A stretch of DNA of 64,000 bases from Bdellovibrionales bacterium (GCA_019637855.1 JAHBUX010000001.1:209337-273336); one strand, 5' to 3'; numbered from the stretch's first letter, positions 17,080 through 24,856 are shown. Notes: a model not told the origin generated them from the letters alone. A program made the numbers and translations.

Positions 17080-17335
17080 AATTTCTTGCGGTGTCCAACG
17101 ATTCTGCTTTGGCGGACTGCTGAATTCGTAGCTTGCCGTCTTTTCCTTTTACGTCAAAATCAATATCACCCCAAACTAATCCGTATGCCTCGCCGGACCT
17201 TAAACCGCTTCTGGCACTTGGCAGGATGGGAATGCTGAACAATGTCATTGGGTTCATACTCTCATCGTGAAGGCTTGCTATGGCCTTTTCTACAATCCAG
17301 GACGCACCCAACAGTTTACTTGCATTGGCGTACAT
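17057..17335 (-). pseudogene. Fragment of a tyrosine recombinase (phage-type integrase)
   Basis: The segment SARSGLRSGEAYGLVWGDID matches the first catalytic box of tyrosine recombinases, where the Arg of GLRSGE is the first active-site residue. The later boxes (HxxR and the Tyr) are absent: the frame degenerates after LRIQQSAK and stops. The N-terminal DNA-binding domain is also missing. Its position 2.1 kb from tRNA-Ser fits a dead integrase of an island that once inserted there. Confidence 0.7.
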
Positions 17336-17380
17336 TTTGTCTGTATTCGGTCGTGACCAATTACAAACAAAGGAGTTTTT

Positions 17381-17668
17381 ATGAAATTAGCTTTTGCTGC
17401 TATTACCGTTTTCTTGTCCGTAAACGCGCACGCCGCCTTGTCAGGCTATTATGATTCTGCAAAGAAAATTGAAGCCGTTATGAGCAATTCAACGGTTGCC
17501 AATAGCCTTCGTCAAGCAGCCATCAAAAAAATTGAAGTCAATGGATTGAACGTAACGATTGAAACTGAGTCCTGCACTCGTGCCGTTACTTTGATTGCTA
17601 TTCCGCCTCAAGGCCTTGGCGCTACTCAATATGAAGTTGAGAGCCTTACTATGAATCAGTGCAATTAA
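17381..17668 (+). CDS. Small secreted protein, unknown
   Basis: 95 residues with a clean signal peptide (MKLAFAAITVFLSVNAHA) and the ribosome site AAGGAG. The mature part of ~77 residues has two Cys (ESCTRAV and the C-terminal NQCN) that could form a disulfide. No family recognised. It sits between the integrase fragment and a hairpin followed by the 23-bp direct repeat. Confidence 0.65.
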   Translation: MKLAFAAITVFLSVNAHAALSGYYDSAKKIEAVMSNSTVANSLRQAAIKKIEVNGLNVTIETESCTRAVTLIAIPPQGLGATQYEVESLTMNQCN

Positions 17669-17675
17669 CTTTGCT

Positions 17676-17697
17676 GGGGCTGGCTAATGTCGGCCCC
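17676..17697 (+). terminator. Hairpin after the small secreted gene
   Basis: GGGGC ... GCCCC stem with a 12-nt interior, 8 nt after the stop, followed by GTTTCC. Probable terminator of the 95-residue gene. Confidence 0.45.
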
Positions 17698-17706
17698 GTT
17701 TCCAGC

Positions 17707-17729
17707 TTTAATAAATCATCCAAACTTCA
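17707..17729 (+). repeat. 23-bp direct repeat, copy 1
   Basis: TTTAATAA-A-TCATCCAAACTTCA; differs at one base from copy 2 at 19686-19708. Lies just after a terminator-like hairpin and just outside the IS3 remnant. Confidence 0.75.
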
Positions 17730-17751
17730 GTCGTTGATTTAGCTTAATTAC

Positions 17752-18072
17752 TCACCAGCGTCTTCGGCTCGCGCCTTGAAGACCGAGCTCTTTCATCAAT
17801 CGCTGAACACGCTTTTTGCTCACGCGAACTCCTAAAAACTTAAGCTCAGCCAAGACCCTCGGCGCTCCATACGTGCCCCGAGACCTGTGGTGGATCTCCT
17901 TGATCTGAACTTTAAGCTTTTCGTCTTGTCGCTTGCGCTTCGAGAGTTGGCGCTTAAGCCAAGCGTAAAAACCACTCGATGAGACACCGACCAACTTATA
18001 TAGCCGTCTGACGGAACGCTTAGCCTGATTTGCCTTTATGAGCTTGAACGCTTCGAGGACAGCGTGCCGGTC
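17752..18072 (-). pseudogene. IS3-family transposase OrfB, N-terminal remnant
   Basis: Reads DRHAVLEAFKLIKANQAKRS, then VGVSSSGFYAWLKRQLSKRK (the HTH_21 region) and HHRSRGTYGAPRVLAELKF, ending GLQGASRRRW at a TGA. A complete OrfB continues here into the integrase core with its D, D, E residues; all of that is lost. It overlaps orfA in the -1 frame, as is normal for IS3 elements that make a fused OrfAB by frameshifting. Confidence 0.85.
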
Positions 18073-18354
18073 TCCTGCGCAAACCAGGCCGCAGCCTTTT
18101 TTAGAAAATCTCGTTCCTCGCGTAGGATCAGATTCTCTTTGCGGAGCCGCTTGAGCTCCTCTTGCTCTGAAAACGCAATCGCCTCGGGCGAAGCTGGGTT
18201 CTCAATGCGGTTCGCTTTTTTTGACCCAGCTGCGGATGGCTGGCTCAGACACTTTGAACTCCGCAGCAAGTTCATGGAGCTTCCGGCCTGACCTCACGAG
18301 GTCTACCATCTTTTGGCGAAACTCAGGCGCATACGCTGGTCTTGTCTTTGGCAT
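18036..18354 (-). pseudogene. IS3-family OrfA with internal frameshift
   Basis: From the ATG at 18354 the protein starts MPKTRPAYAPEFRQKMVDLV and holds the helix-turn-helix (LHELAAEFKVSEPAIRSWVK). At a run of seven A (minus strand, 18216-18222) the frame shifts; the leucine-zipper half (EELKRLRKENLILREERDFL) continues in the next frame to 18036. Programmed IS3 frameshifting occurs at the orfA end, not between these domains, so this is more likely a mutation. Confidence 0.8.
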
Positions 18355-18383
18355 TTTGGACTCCTACCGCTAAAGCGGAAATG

Positions 18384-18408
18384 TGTCCACTAAACCGGGG
18401 CAACTTCA
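18384..18408 (-). repeat. Left terminal inverted repeat of the IS3 remnant
   Basis: On the minus strand it starts TGAAGTTGCCCCGG and continues TTTAGTGGACA, 29 nt upstream of the orfA ATG. The matching right end is not present at the truncated side. Confidence 0.75.
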
Positions 18409-18440
18409 AGACGCGTTAACTTGATTTAATTGTGGCCGTT

Positions 18441-19604
18441 TTATTGCCCGCAAGTGAATGAATTACGTTGCGCCACGGCTCCACAATTTGAGAGATCGTT
18501 TGGCCCAATATCCACGCCTGCGCTCATTTTAGAAAACACCTGAGCAGAGCAATTCGCCATATTGTATTTCAGTGGTGTATGGCCACCACGCGGAACACAA
18601 ATCACTTCTTTGCTGCTGTTGGTTTGGTTTTCAAAATGGTAGCGGGCTTGCGCCAGTGGCGTAAAATTATCAGAGGTGCCTACCACATAATAAGTTTTTG
18701 TCTTAACTTGCCAAGCCTTGCTATCAAATGGTTGGTCTCTCTTTTGGTCTTTGCAACTTCCGCCAGAGGGGCCCGTTAATTCGCCTTTGCTATATGTGGT
18801 ATCAGTGATGCCCTTTAAAAAATACTCTTTACAAGCTATTGAATTATAGACTCGCAACTCATTTGGTCCCAGTGGCTTCGCATTTTCTTTGCCCATCTCT
18901 GTGAGCTGCTCAGTTGTATAGCCTTTTACAACACCTGCTGCGGTGTCTTTACCTAGGGACTGGAGCGTTTCCATAAGATTGCCGATTTGAGTTGGTGAAA
19001 GCGGGCCCTGAAGTGAATCAAGTTTACAGGTTATGCAAAATCCGGCTTCAGTTTTAATCTCATCAAAAACTTTTCGCGTAGCAGAGCTTTGTTCGCCTTC
19101 TTGTTCGGCTCTTCCTACAACGCCTTCTAAAATTATGGATTTGGGCAAGAAATTTGATTTTGCTTTCTCAAGTTTGCTTGCCGCTACGGTTGCTACCGCC
19201 GTTCCAAATGAACTCCCGTGAAGAGAATAATTTTTTAACTTTTGGCTTTCTATGATTGCGATAATATCGTCTGCTACTTTTTCGGTGGAAAGGTTTTTCT
19301 CTTTTCCTCCTGCAGTCCAATAGTTTGCATTTGCTCCTGAGCCTCGCGGGTCAGTTGAAATGACGTTTACATTCATATTTGCTAAAGGGTTGGACCCAAT
19401 AGACGAAAGGCCTGGGCCGCCAGGTATATGAATGACCGTTGGCAACGATGGATTTTTGCAGTTGTATTCGTAGGTATACGGAAAGGTTTTATTCCCTTCA
19501 CCCGTCGGACGGTTGATCGTGAGAATGCTTTTGCCAGGACAGTTGATTTGTGCCTGGGCAAAATTCGTTAAAAATAAAATGAGAAAAACCAAAGGGCTGC
19601 GCAT
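18441..19604 (-). CDS. Secreted alpha/beta-hydrolase (proline-iminopeptidase/TAP-like)
   Basis: About 387 residues from the Met at 19604 (MRSPLVFLILFLTNFAQAQ, a signal peptide); an ATG 24 nt upstream is also possible. The alpha/beta-hydrolase core is visible: oxyanion region HIPGGPGLSS, nucleophile elbow LHGSSFGTAVA, acidic residue in VVGTSDNFTPLA and the catalytic His in PRGGHTPL. Similar secreted enzymes cleave N-terminal residues from peptides. Eight Cys in the mature part suggest disulfides. Codon use is AT-richer than the core genes. It lies between the IS3 remnant and the second 23-bp repeat, so it may be acquired cargo. Confidence 0.85.
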   Translation of the reverse strand: MRSPLVFLILFLTNFAQAQINCPGKSILTINRPTGEGNKTFPYTYEYNCKNPSLPTVIHIPGGPGLSSIGSNPLANMNVNVISTDPRGSGANANYWTAGGKEKNLSTEKVADDIIAIIESQKLKNYSLHGSSFGTAVATVAASKLEKAKSNFLPKSIILEGVVGRAEQEGEQSSATRKVFDEIKTEAGFCITCKLDSLQGPLSPTQIGNLMETLQSLGKDTAAGVVKGYTTEQLTEMGKENAKPLGPNELRVYNSIACKEYFLKGITDTTYSKGELTGPSGGSCKDQKRDQPFDSKAWQVKTKTYYVVGTSDNFTPLAQARYHFENQTNSSKEVICVPRGGHTPLKYNMANCSAQVFSKMSAGVDIGPNDLSNCGAVAQRNSFTCGQ

Positions 19605-19685
19605 ACTTACTATTCGGTATTTATTCAAATTTCTGTAGTGGAGGTTGTCTTTGGAGATAACCCAGATAAAAGCCCAGAGGGCGCT

Positions 19686-19708
19686 TTTAATAACTCATCC
19701 AAACTTCA
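19686..19708 (+). repeat. 23-bp direct repeat, copy 2
   Basis: TTTAATAA-C-TCATCCAAACTTCA, 22 of 23 bases identical to the copy at 17707. It overlaps the T-rich tail of a small hairpin (AAAAGCCC / GGCGCTTTT, 19668-19688). The two copies bracket the IS3 remnant and the hydrolase. Confidence 0.75.
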
Positions 19709-19818
19709 ACCAACAAAATTAATAACAGGCTAACCCATTAAAAATGCTTAGTTTATCTGCCTATCAAAATTATTAAAAACTTCTCCGCCAAATTGAGCTG
19801 GCCTGATAGGTTCTGACT

Positions 19819-20253
19819 ATGCAGCAATACTCCATCAGTGATCCATTGAAAGACGACTATGATTTTCTAAAGAGCGTTCATCACGAGACGCTACGGGAGC
19901 ATATCGAAAAAATTTGGAGTTGGAACGAGGCTGCCCAGGATGACTTCTTCAAGAAAGAATTCGAATTCGGACAGATAAAGCTAATTCGCGCATTTAACCA
20001 CGCCGTCGGCTACCTGCATGTACGTGAACAGAAACATGTTGTCACAATCGTAAATCTCCTAATTTTACCTGAGTTCCAGCGCCGCGGGCTGGGTTCGCAA
20101 ATTCTTCTGGATATCTTGAAAAACGCGAAAGCGGGCCAGCGTCTCGTGAAGCTAGGGGTACTCAAAGTAAATCTGGACGCGAAAAAACTCTATGAAACTC
20201 TCGGCTTCAAAATGTATGAGGAAACTAAAACTCATTTTTTGATGAGCAGATGA
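19819..20253 (+). CDS. GNAT-family N-acetyltransferase
   Basis: 144 residues. The acetyl-CoA-binding motif A is clear: VVTIVNLLILPEFQRRGLGS then QILLDILKNAKAG, followed by LYETLGFKMYEETKTHFLMS. Acceptor substrate unknown. The start is ATG after the sequence TGATAGGTTCTGACT. It is a single gene in the accessory patch, read towards the convergent minus-strand gene. Confidence 0.85.
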   Translation: MQQYSISDPLKDDYDFLKSVHHETLREHIEKIWSWNEAAQDDFFKKEFEFGQIKLIRAFNHAVGYLHVREQKHVVTIVNLLILPEFQRRGLGSQILLDILKNAKAGQRLVKLGVLKVNLDAKKLYETLGFKMYEETKTHFLMSR

Positions 20254-20273
20254 CAGTACCCTGCTCGTAAAAC

Positions 20274-20726
20274 TTATTTTCCATACTTTGAAGCCGGCTT
20301 GCGTTCGCCCTTCAGCAATCCGCCTTTGCGATCAACAGGAACAAGTTTGCCAGATCCGGGGGCGCTTAAGCCGCGCAGCTGAACTGTCGTCATCGGAGCT
20401 TTCGGCTTTGCGCCGGTTTTGTCGAACAGAGAATCCAAGTTGCGATTGATGTTGTTGATTTGCAGTTTTGCAAAGGCCTCGAATTCAGACTGCTTGTTTG
20501 TGGCGGTAGCAATAACGGGATGGATGGTTTTATTGTATTCAGAAATACTTTTGTCAGCGGCCTCTTTGCACTCGTAGGCCACCTTTCCAAGCCGCATCTC
20601 TAAGTAGATACCGCCGGCCAAAGCGGCCAATATGAAAAAACCATACATGATGTGCAGTGCCTGCTTGGGGTGAGTTTCAGCTACCGAAGCGACGCTCTCA
20701 ACAGTTTCTTTTGTGATTTTGTCCAT
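20274..20726 (-). CDS. Single-pass membrane protein, unknown
   Basis: 150 residues. One helix at about 28-47 (IMYGFFILAALAGGIYLEMR), a helical region to about 100 (KSISEYNKTIHPVIATATNK), and a basic Gly/Pro-rich tail (GGLLKGERKPASKYGK). No family recognised. Convergent with the GNAT gene. Confidence 0.55.
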   Translation of the reverse strand: MDKITKETVESVASVAETHPKQALHIMYGFFILAALAGGIYLEMRLGKVAYECKEAADKSISEYNKTIHPVIATATNKQSEFEAFAKLQINNINRNLDSLFDKTGAKPKAPMTTVQLRGLSAPGSGKLVPVDRKGGLLKGERKPASKYGK

Positions 20727-20879
20727 ACAGACTTATCGACAAAATCTTGTTTGTATTTAAAGCCCAGGACTTGGGTCGAGGCGTGAAAGCCTCAGCTAGA
20801 TAACGCCGATGACCGTACCACTCTTGCCTTTCTCCCATCACTTAAGTAAGTTCCGCACTCAAGAAATATAGGACAACTT

Positions 20880-21404
20880 ATGCGAGGCTTAAAAAATAGC
20901 TCATCTTTGTTTTTTCTTTGTCTTTTAGTATCTGCCTGCCAATCTCACAGAACATTCAGTCTCAAGACTTTTATGGCGATCCCAGAAAGCCATCGCGACG
21001 ATCTTCATATCATCGACGTACGTTCCAATCGCGTAAGACAAGAATGTCTCTTCCTCGGCGCGGAAGCGGAAAATAGCTGGAGACATCAATATTTGATGTA
21101 TATTTTAAACGACAAAAATGAAGTATTGGAGATCATGCAGCCAACAAATCAAGACAAAGAAGCCTGCTACTCCCAGATTCGGGCAGCTGAGGAAATACTT
21201 CGTGACGATCCGCGCGTAAAAGTATGCGTACGTGATCGCCTACAGGAAACGAAGGATAAGGCCAAAAAACCTTTGATTGAATTTGGCTCCTTCGGCACCC
21301 ACAAGGTTGCCTATGAAGCGCTAACCTTGGATTCAGTCTGTAATTCCAAGAAATGTCTCCGCAATAACGATATCTGGGTCAACACCTGCCCCGGCTTCAA
21401 TTAA
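20880..21404 (+). CDS. Putative lipoprotein, unknown
   Basis: 174 residues. The N-terminus LFFLCLLVSACQSH has a lipobox (VSAC), so the Cys at about residue 20 would be lipidated. The mature part has several Cys (EACYSQI, VKVCVRD, SVCNSKKC, NTCPGFN) spaced for disulfides. No family recognised. Its TAA overlaps the stop of the convergent DUF2239 gene (shared TTAA). Confidence 0.65.
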   Translation: MRGLKNSSSLFFLCLLVSACQSHRTFSLKTFMAIPESHRDDLHIIDVRSNRVRQECLFLGAEAENSWRHQYLMYILNDKNEVLEIMQPTNQDKEACYSQIRAAEEILRDDPRVKVCVRDRLQETKDKAKKPLIEFGSFGTHKVAYEALTLDSVCNSKKCLRNNDIWVNTCPGFN

Positions 21405-21985
21405 GCACGTTCCCACACCGGCCCAGCGAGGCGCTTTGTATAGTCACGAATATCGCCGGGCCATTCGCGTGTAAGCGCTTGGAACTTCCTTTTATCCTTC
21501 GCGTACAACGCGCGCAGCGCCTCCTCGTAGTTCGGTAAGTCGCCCGCCAACGTCGACATCACCTTGTAGGTACGCTCTTGTGCAGCCTTAATGGCCTCTT
21601 TTCCACCGGCACCTTTTTTTGCCTCTTCAACCAAACGACGAAGGGTGGCTGAAGCCCCCCCGGATTGCGTGGCCAACCATTCCCAGTGGCGCGGCAAGAG
21701 TGAAACCTCACGCGCCACCACCCCTAGTTTGGGACGGCCAGGACCGGTAGACACCAGGGTCTCTGTTTTCGCGGGCACAAAAATCTTTAGTCGCTCCAAA
21801 GCGTCGGCCTCTGAGCCGCGCAAATCCAAATCCATCTCTCGGCCCGTGGCATCCGCAAAGAGCAACACGGAAGCCGAAGGGTTGGTCCTCAACCTTCGCA
21901 ACATCTTTAGTGCTACGTCCTGCAACTGACCAGTGGCTAGAAGCTTGTGGCCCTCAAAGGCCGTATATAAGAGAGTGGATTCCAT
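21401..21985 (-). CDS. DUF2239 family protein
   Basis: 194 residues. The family pattern is clear: LLFADATGREMDLDLRGSEA, then GPGRPKLGVVAREVSLLPRH followed by WEWLATQSGGASATLRRLVE, and GDLPNYEEALRALYAKD. No biochemical role is known to me for the family. The start ATG has a GGAGG site. Immediately upstream are two palindromic sites with a 12-nt repeated core, so the gene is likely under a dedicated repressor. The family has sometimes been found beside regulator genes, but none is adjacent here. Confidence 0.85.
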   Translation of the reverse strand: MESTLLYTAFEGHKLLATGQLQDVALKMLRRLRTNPSASVLLFADATGREMDLDLRGSEADALERLKIFVPAKTETLVSTGPGRPKLGVVAREVSLLPRHWEWLATQSGGASATLRRLVEEAKKGAGGKEAIKAAQERTYKVMSTLAGDLPNYEEALRALYAKDKRKFQALTREWPGDIRDYTKRLAGPVWERA

Positions 21986-22002
21986 ATTGAACCTCCACTT
22001 AT

Positions 22003-22051
22003 AATATTACCCGGGTATAATTAGAATGTCAATATTACCCGGATAATATTG
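22003..22051 (-). promoter_or_regulatory. Paired palindromic operators upstream of the DUF2239 gene
   Basis: The dodecamer AATATTACCCGG occurs at 22003-22014 and again at 22031-22042, 28 nt apart. Copy 1 contains the perfect palindrome TACCCGGGTA (22008-22017). Copy 2 is an inverted repeat with 8-bp arms CAATATTA / TAATATTG around CCCGGA (22030-22051). They lie 18-66 nt upstream of the ATG at 21985. Confidence 0.75.
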
Positions 22052-22162
22052 GGTCGCAGGCTTGGGCGCCGATGGGTGCACCCTATCCCCATCTGAAATA
22101 TAAACATAGATGAGGCGCGCTTTTAAATGGCGGACACCGGGCTCTCCACTGCCAAGCAAGTC

Positions 22163-22204
22163 TTTACAAAAGATTGCTATATATTACACTATACGGTATA
22201 GTGT
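22163..22204 (+). promoter_or_regulatory. higBA promoter with autoregulatory palindrome
   Basis: TTTACA (22163-22168) and TACACT (22185-22190), 16 nt apart, make a plausible sigma-70 promoter. The -10 overlaps a perfect palindrome ACACTATAC-G-GTATAGTGT (22186-22204) that ends 17 nt before the toxin ATG. This is the expected place for HigA (or HigBA complex) to bind and repress. Confidence 0.7.
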
Positions 22205-22221
22205 AGTTAAGTGGGGAGCCA

Positions 22222-22512
22222 ATGATTCGCAGCTTTGGTAACAAGATCGCGCACGATATGTGGGAAACTGATAGTTCAAAATCTCTACCAAGAGAGTTAT
22301 GGATTCGGGCAAAAGCATTGTTGACGATTATGCATGCGACGACTGAACTGAATGATCTAAAGCTGAAGGGACAGCCACCTAATATCCGCTTGCATAAACT
22401 TAAAGGTGATAGAAAAAACGACTGGAGCGTTACCATTAAGCTCCCTTGGTGCATCACCTTTAAGTTCAAAAATGGCGAATTCATTGATGTAAAAATTGAG
22501 AATTATCATTGA
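22222..22512 (+). CDS. higB: HigB/RelE-type toxin
   Basis: 96 residues of the ParE/RelE fold, HigB branch: PPNIRLHKLKGDRKNDWSVT, then ITFKFKNGEFIDVKIENYH matches the C-terminal strand pattern ending in the usual YH. HigB toxins are ribosome-dependent mRNA endonucleases. The toxin-first gene order, with the antitoxin 9 nt downstream, is the hallmark of higBA modules. Confidence 0.9.
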   Translation: MIRSFGNKIAHDMWETDSSKSLPRELWIRAKALLTIMHATTELNDLKLKGQPPNIRLHKLKGDRKNDWSVTIKLPWCITFKFKNGEFIDVKIENYH

Positions 22513-22521
22513 GAGGTAGTT

Positions 22522-22782
22522 ATGATCAAAAATCCTAAGCCGATGCACCCGGGGACGGTTCTTAACGCAGTTTACTTGCATGAACTGGGGCTTAATCAGT
22601 CTCAGTTCGCAGAAAAATGCGGTTGTTCACCAAGAAAAATTAATGAGATTGTTAACGGCAAACGCGCCATCTCTCCTGACTTTGCGCTTGTGCTCGAAAA
22701 AGTTCTTGGGACGACAGCAGAAATGTGGGTCCGTATCCAAGCGGAGTATGACCTGTGGCTGGCAAGAAAGCGAGCCGCCTAA
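22522..22782 (+). CDS. higA: HigA-type antitoxin (XRE family)
   Basis: 86 residues. It begins PKPMHPGTVLNAVYLHELGL and has the helix-turn-helix LNQSQFAEKCGCSPRKINEI then VNGKRAISPDFALVLEKVL; the end TTAEMWVRIQAEYDLWLARK is typical of HigA. It neutralises the HigB toxin and represses the operon, probably through the palindrome at 22186. The ribosome site GAGAGGTAG precedes the ATG. Confidence 0.93.
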   Translation: MIKNPKPMHPGTVLNAVYLHELGLNQSQFAEKCGCSPRKINEIVNGKRAISPDFALVLEKVLGTTAEMWVRIQAEYDLWLARKRAA

Positions 22783-22791
22783 AACCAGCCA

Positions 22792-23205
22792 CTACTGTGG
22801 CATGTTCAATTTACGCCATTCCTCGAGATCCCGATGCCTTGCCTCACACTCGGGCTCTGCCTTACGGCTGTTGCGGAAAGCGGCATCGAAAGTCGCCCAT
22901 CGACATTGGGAAACTGTGGGGCCGGTCAGGCGGCCCGGCGGTAAGTTCATTTTCTTCAACACGTCCTGACAGGTGCTGGCCGAGTTCTCCCACACCATAT
23001 TGCACAGCTTTTCCGTCACGTAATAACAACGGCCGGGGTAACCCTTCGACGAACAAGGTGTGATCTCGACATTCAAGCTGGCCTGTTCACGAAAGTAGAT
23101 CAGGAACAAAACGATGGCGGCAAAAAACCCAACGATCTTTAAAATCGCGGGAAGGTTTCCGCCCAAGCCCAGCTGCCGATCTATCCACTCGATTAGTCTT
23201 TTCAC
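22792..23205 (-). CDS. Membrane-anchored protein, unknown
   Basis: 137 residues. One helix at about 20-41 (AILKIVGFFAAIVLFLIYF), then a soluble part with six Cys (ITPCSSKGYPGRCYYVTEKL, CNMVW, TCQDVL, SQCRW, PECEAR). The cysteine count and topology point to a disulfide-bonded periplasmic domain. Family not recognised. Convergent with higA. Confidence 0.6.
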   Translation of the reverse strand: MKRLIEWIDRQLGLGGNLPAILKIVGFFAAIVLFLIYFREQASLNVEITPCSSKGYPGRCYYVTEKLCNMVWENSASTCQDVLKKMNLPPGRLTGPTVSQCRWATFDAAFRNSRKAEPECEARHRDLEEWRKLNMPQ

Positions 23206-23359
23206 CTTGTCTCAAGTGTGAGCACCTGAAAACCAATTGTCACTTAGAACCTTATAGCACCCCCGTCGGCATCATTGCACCGTGGCGGAAAGCGTTGGCT
23301 CCCTACTTGCTTGATAAACACTAAGAATTTAGTTCAAAAACCGCAGCCTTGAGGTGCTT

Positions 23360-24799
23360 ATGAAAAAAATCTTGGTTAGTTTGCTCGTGTTGTCATTGTG
23401 GCCGAGCTTGGGTTTCGATTTTAAAGCCCAAGTGCTCTTCAACGGAAGCTTCCCTACTCGGGAGAGATCCACCGCAGCCCAAGACGAGCAACTCTTTCGT
23501 CAGGCCCTCACGGCTTATCACTATTTTTATCCCACGGTATCCATGGAAGCGGTGATGAGCGGCGCTCGCGCGTTGGGAGCGGTGGACAACGAAAGCATTT
23601 TTGTGCTGTCAGGCAGCCCGAGACAGGTGGCCTTCACGGCCAACTCAGACACTCCGTATTCCACCAGCGTGGTCAACTTTGCGACAGTCAACGAACCTCT
23701 GGTGATTGAGCTCCCACCGGGACAACTGATCGGCCTGGTAAATGACCACAACCAAGGATGGATCGCCGACATGGGACTGCCTGGCCCCGATAAGGGCCAA
23801 GGCGGCAAACACCTGATACTCCCGCCCGGCTATTCGGGAGCAATTCCCAATGGCTACTATGTCAGTCGTGCGACCACGAACAAGATTCTCTGGGTGCTAA
23901 GATCCATGCCTGAAAAAGGTGATGTAAGCGGAGCCATACAGGCTTTGCTCACCGTCAAAGCGCACTTTCTGTCGACTCCCGATCGCCTATTTAACTTTAT
24001 CGACGGCACGCAAAGAGACCTCGACGCCAGCGCGCTCAGATGGGAAGACAATCTGCAGTTCTGGGAGATCTTGCACAAAATCATCAATGACGAACCCATA
24101 CTCGAAGAGCAAAAGGTGATGTTTGGATTTCTGCAAGCGCTGGGCATTGAGAAAGGCCAACTCTTCACACCTGATGACCGCAGCAAAGATATGTTAACGA
24201 AAGCCGCCCGCACGGCGCGCGATGAAATGCTGGTAGCCGCTTACTCCAGCACCCGCCCCGATCGCTTGGCCTGGGGAGAGCGACGCTGGGAGTGGGTGAG
24301 CCTTACTCCTGATAGCCCATTCTTCGACACTCAATCGGGAATCGATCTGGAAGCGCGCGATCGTTGGTTTATCCAGGCCATCCTCACCTCTCCCGCCATG
24401 TTTCGCCGCACGCCGGGCACGGGATCACTGTATTGGCTAGGTGTACGCGATGCGGACGGAGAATTCCTAGATGGTGGCAAAGCCTATAAACTCAATATTC
24501 CCATGCCTGTTCCCGCCGGACTGTTTTGGTCCGTGACCGTGTATGACTCGCACACGCGCTCGCAGGTACAAACAGATCAGAACAAGGCCGCCCTAAGCTC
24601 ACACTTGCAGGAACTTAAACCCAACGCCGACGGCTCGCTGACTCTCTACTTCGGCCCCGAAGCGCCGAAAGAAAACCAAGGTCAGTGGATCAAAACCAAT
24701 CCTGGCAAGCCCTGGTTCGCCTACTTCCGCATATACGGTCCACAAGCGAAAGCTTTCAACAGTGAGTGGAAACCAGGTGATTTTGAGTTGGCTCAATAA
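23360..24799 (+). CDS. Secreted DUF1254/DUF1214 protein
   Basis: About 479 residues from the ATG at 23360 (ribosome site GAGGTG 4 nt upstream); a GTG 6 nt earlier is in frame but badly placed. The signal peptide is MKKILVSLLVLSLWPSLG. The N-terminal DUF1254 part includes YHYFYPTVSMEAVMSGARAL and FTANSDTPYSTSVVNF. The C-terminal DUF1214 part includes NIPMPVPAGLFWSVTVYDSH and the ending WFAYFRIYGPQAKAFNSEWK. These two domains commonly occur together; their function is not established. Single gene. Confidence 0.9.
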   Translation: MKKILVSLLVLSLWPSLGFDFKAQVLFNGSFPTRERSTAAQDEQLFRQALTAYHYFYPTVSMEAVMSGARALGAVDNESIFVLSGSPRQVAFTANSDTPYSTSVVNFATVNEPLVIELPPGQLIGLVNDHNQGWIADMGLPGPDKGQGGKHLILPPGYSGAIPNGYYVSRATTNKILWVLRSMPEKGDVSGAIQALLTVKAHFLSTPDRLFNFIDGTQRDLDASALRWEDNLQFWEILHKIINDEPILEEQKVMFGFLQALGIEKGQLFTPDDRSKDMLTKAARTARDEMLVAAYSSTRPDRLAWGERRWEWVSLTPDSPFFDTQSGIDLEARDRWFIQAILTSPAMFRRTPGTGSLYWLGVRDADGEFLDGGKAYKLNIPMPVPAGLFWSVTVYDSHTRSQVQTDQNKAALSSHLQELKPNADGSLTLYFGPEAPKENQGQWIKTNPGKPWFAYFRIYGPQAKAFNSEWKPGDFELAQ

Positions 24800-24856
24800 A
24801 AGGCACTGGCAACTTCCGAAGAGCTATATTAGATACGTTTGACCTAGGAGTTGCCC

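Larger units (their letters stand above)
17752..18408 (-). mobile_element. Truncated IS3-family insertion sequence
   Basis: Reading on the minus strand: an intact left end at 18408-18384 (TGAAGTTGCCCCGG then TTTAGTGGACA, the usual IS3-type terminus), then orfA with a frame break, then the first third of orfB. The DDE catalytic region and the right end are missing, so the element cannot move itself. Confidence 0.85.

Noticed and set aside
18216-18222. Programmed frameshift site of the IS3 element
   Set aside because: The run lies between OrfA domains, not at the orfA-orfB junction; a mutation is more likely.
17707-19708. Integron attC sites
   Set aside because: The repeat lacks the R and L box pattern (GTTRRRY / RYYYAAC) in paired form, the integrase fragment is phage-type without the IntI feature visible, and genes face both ways.
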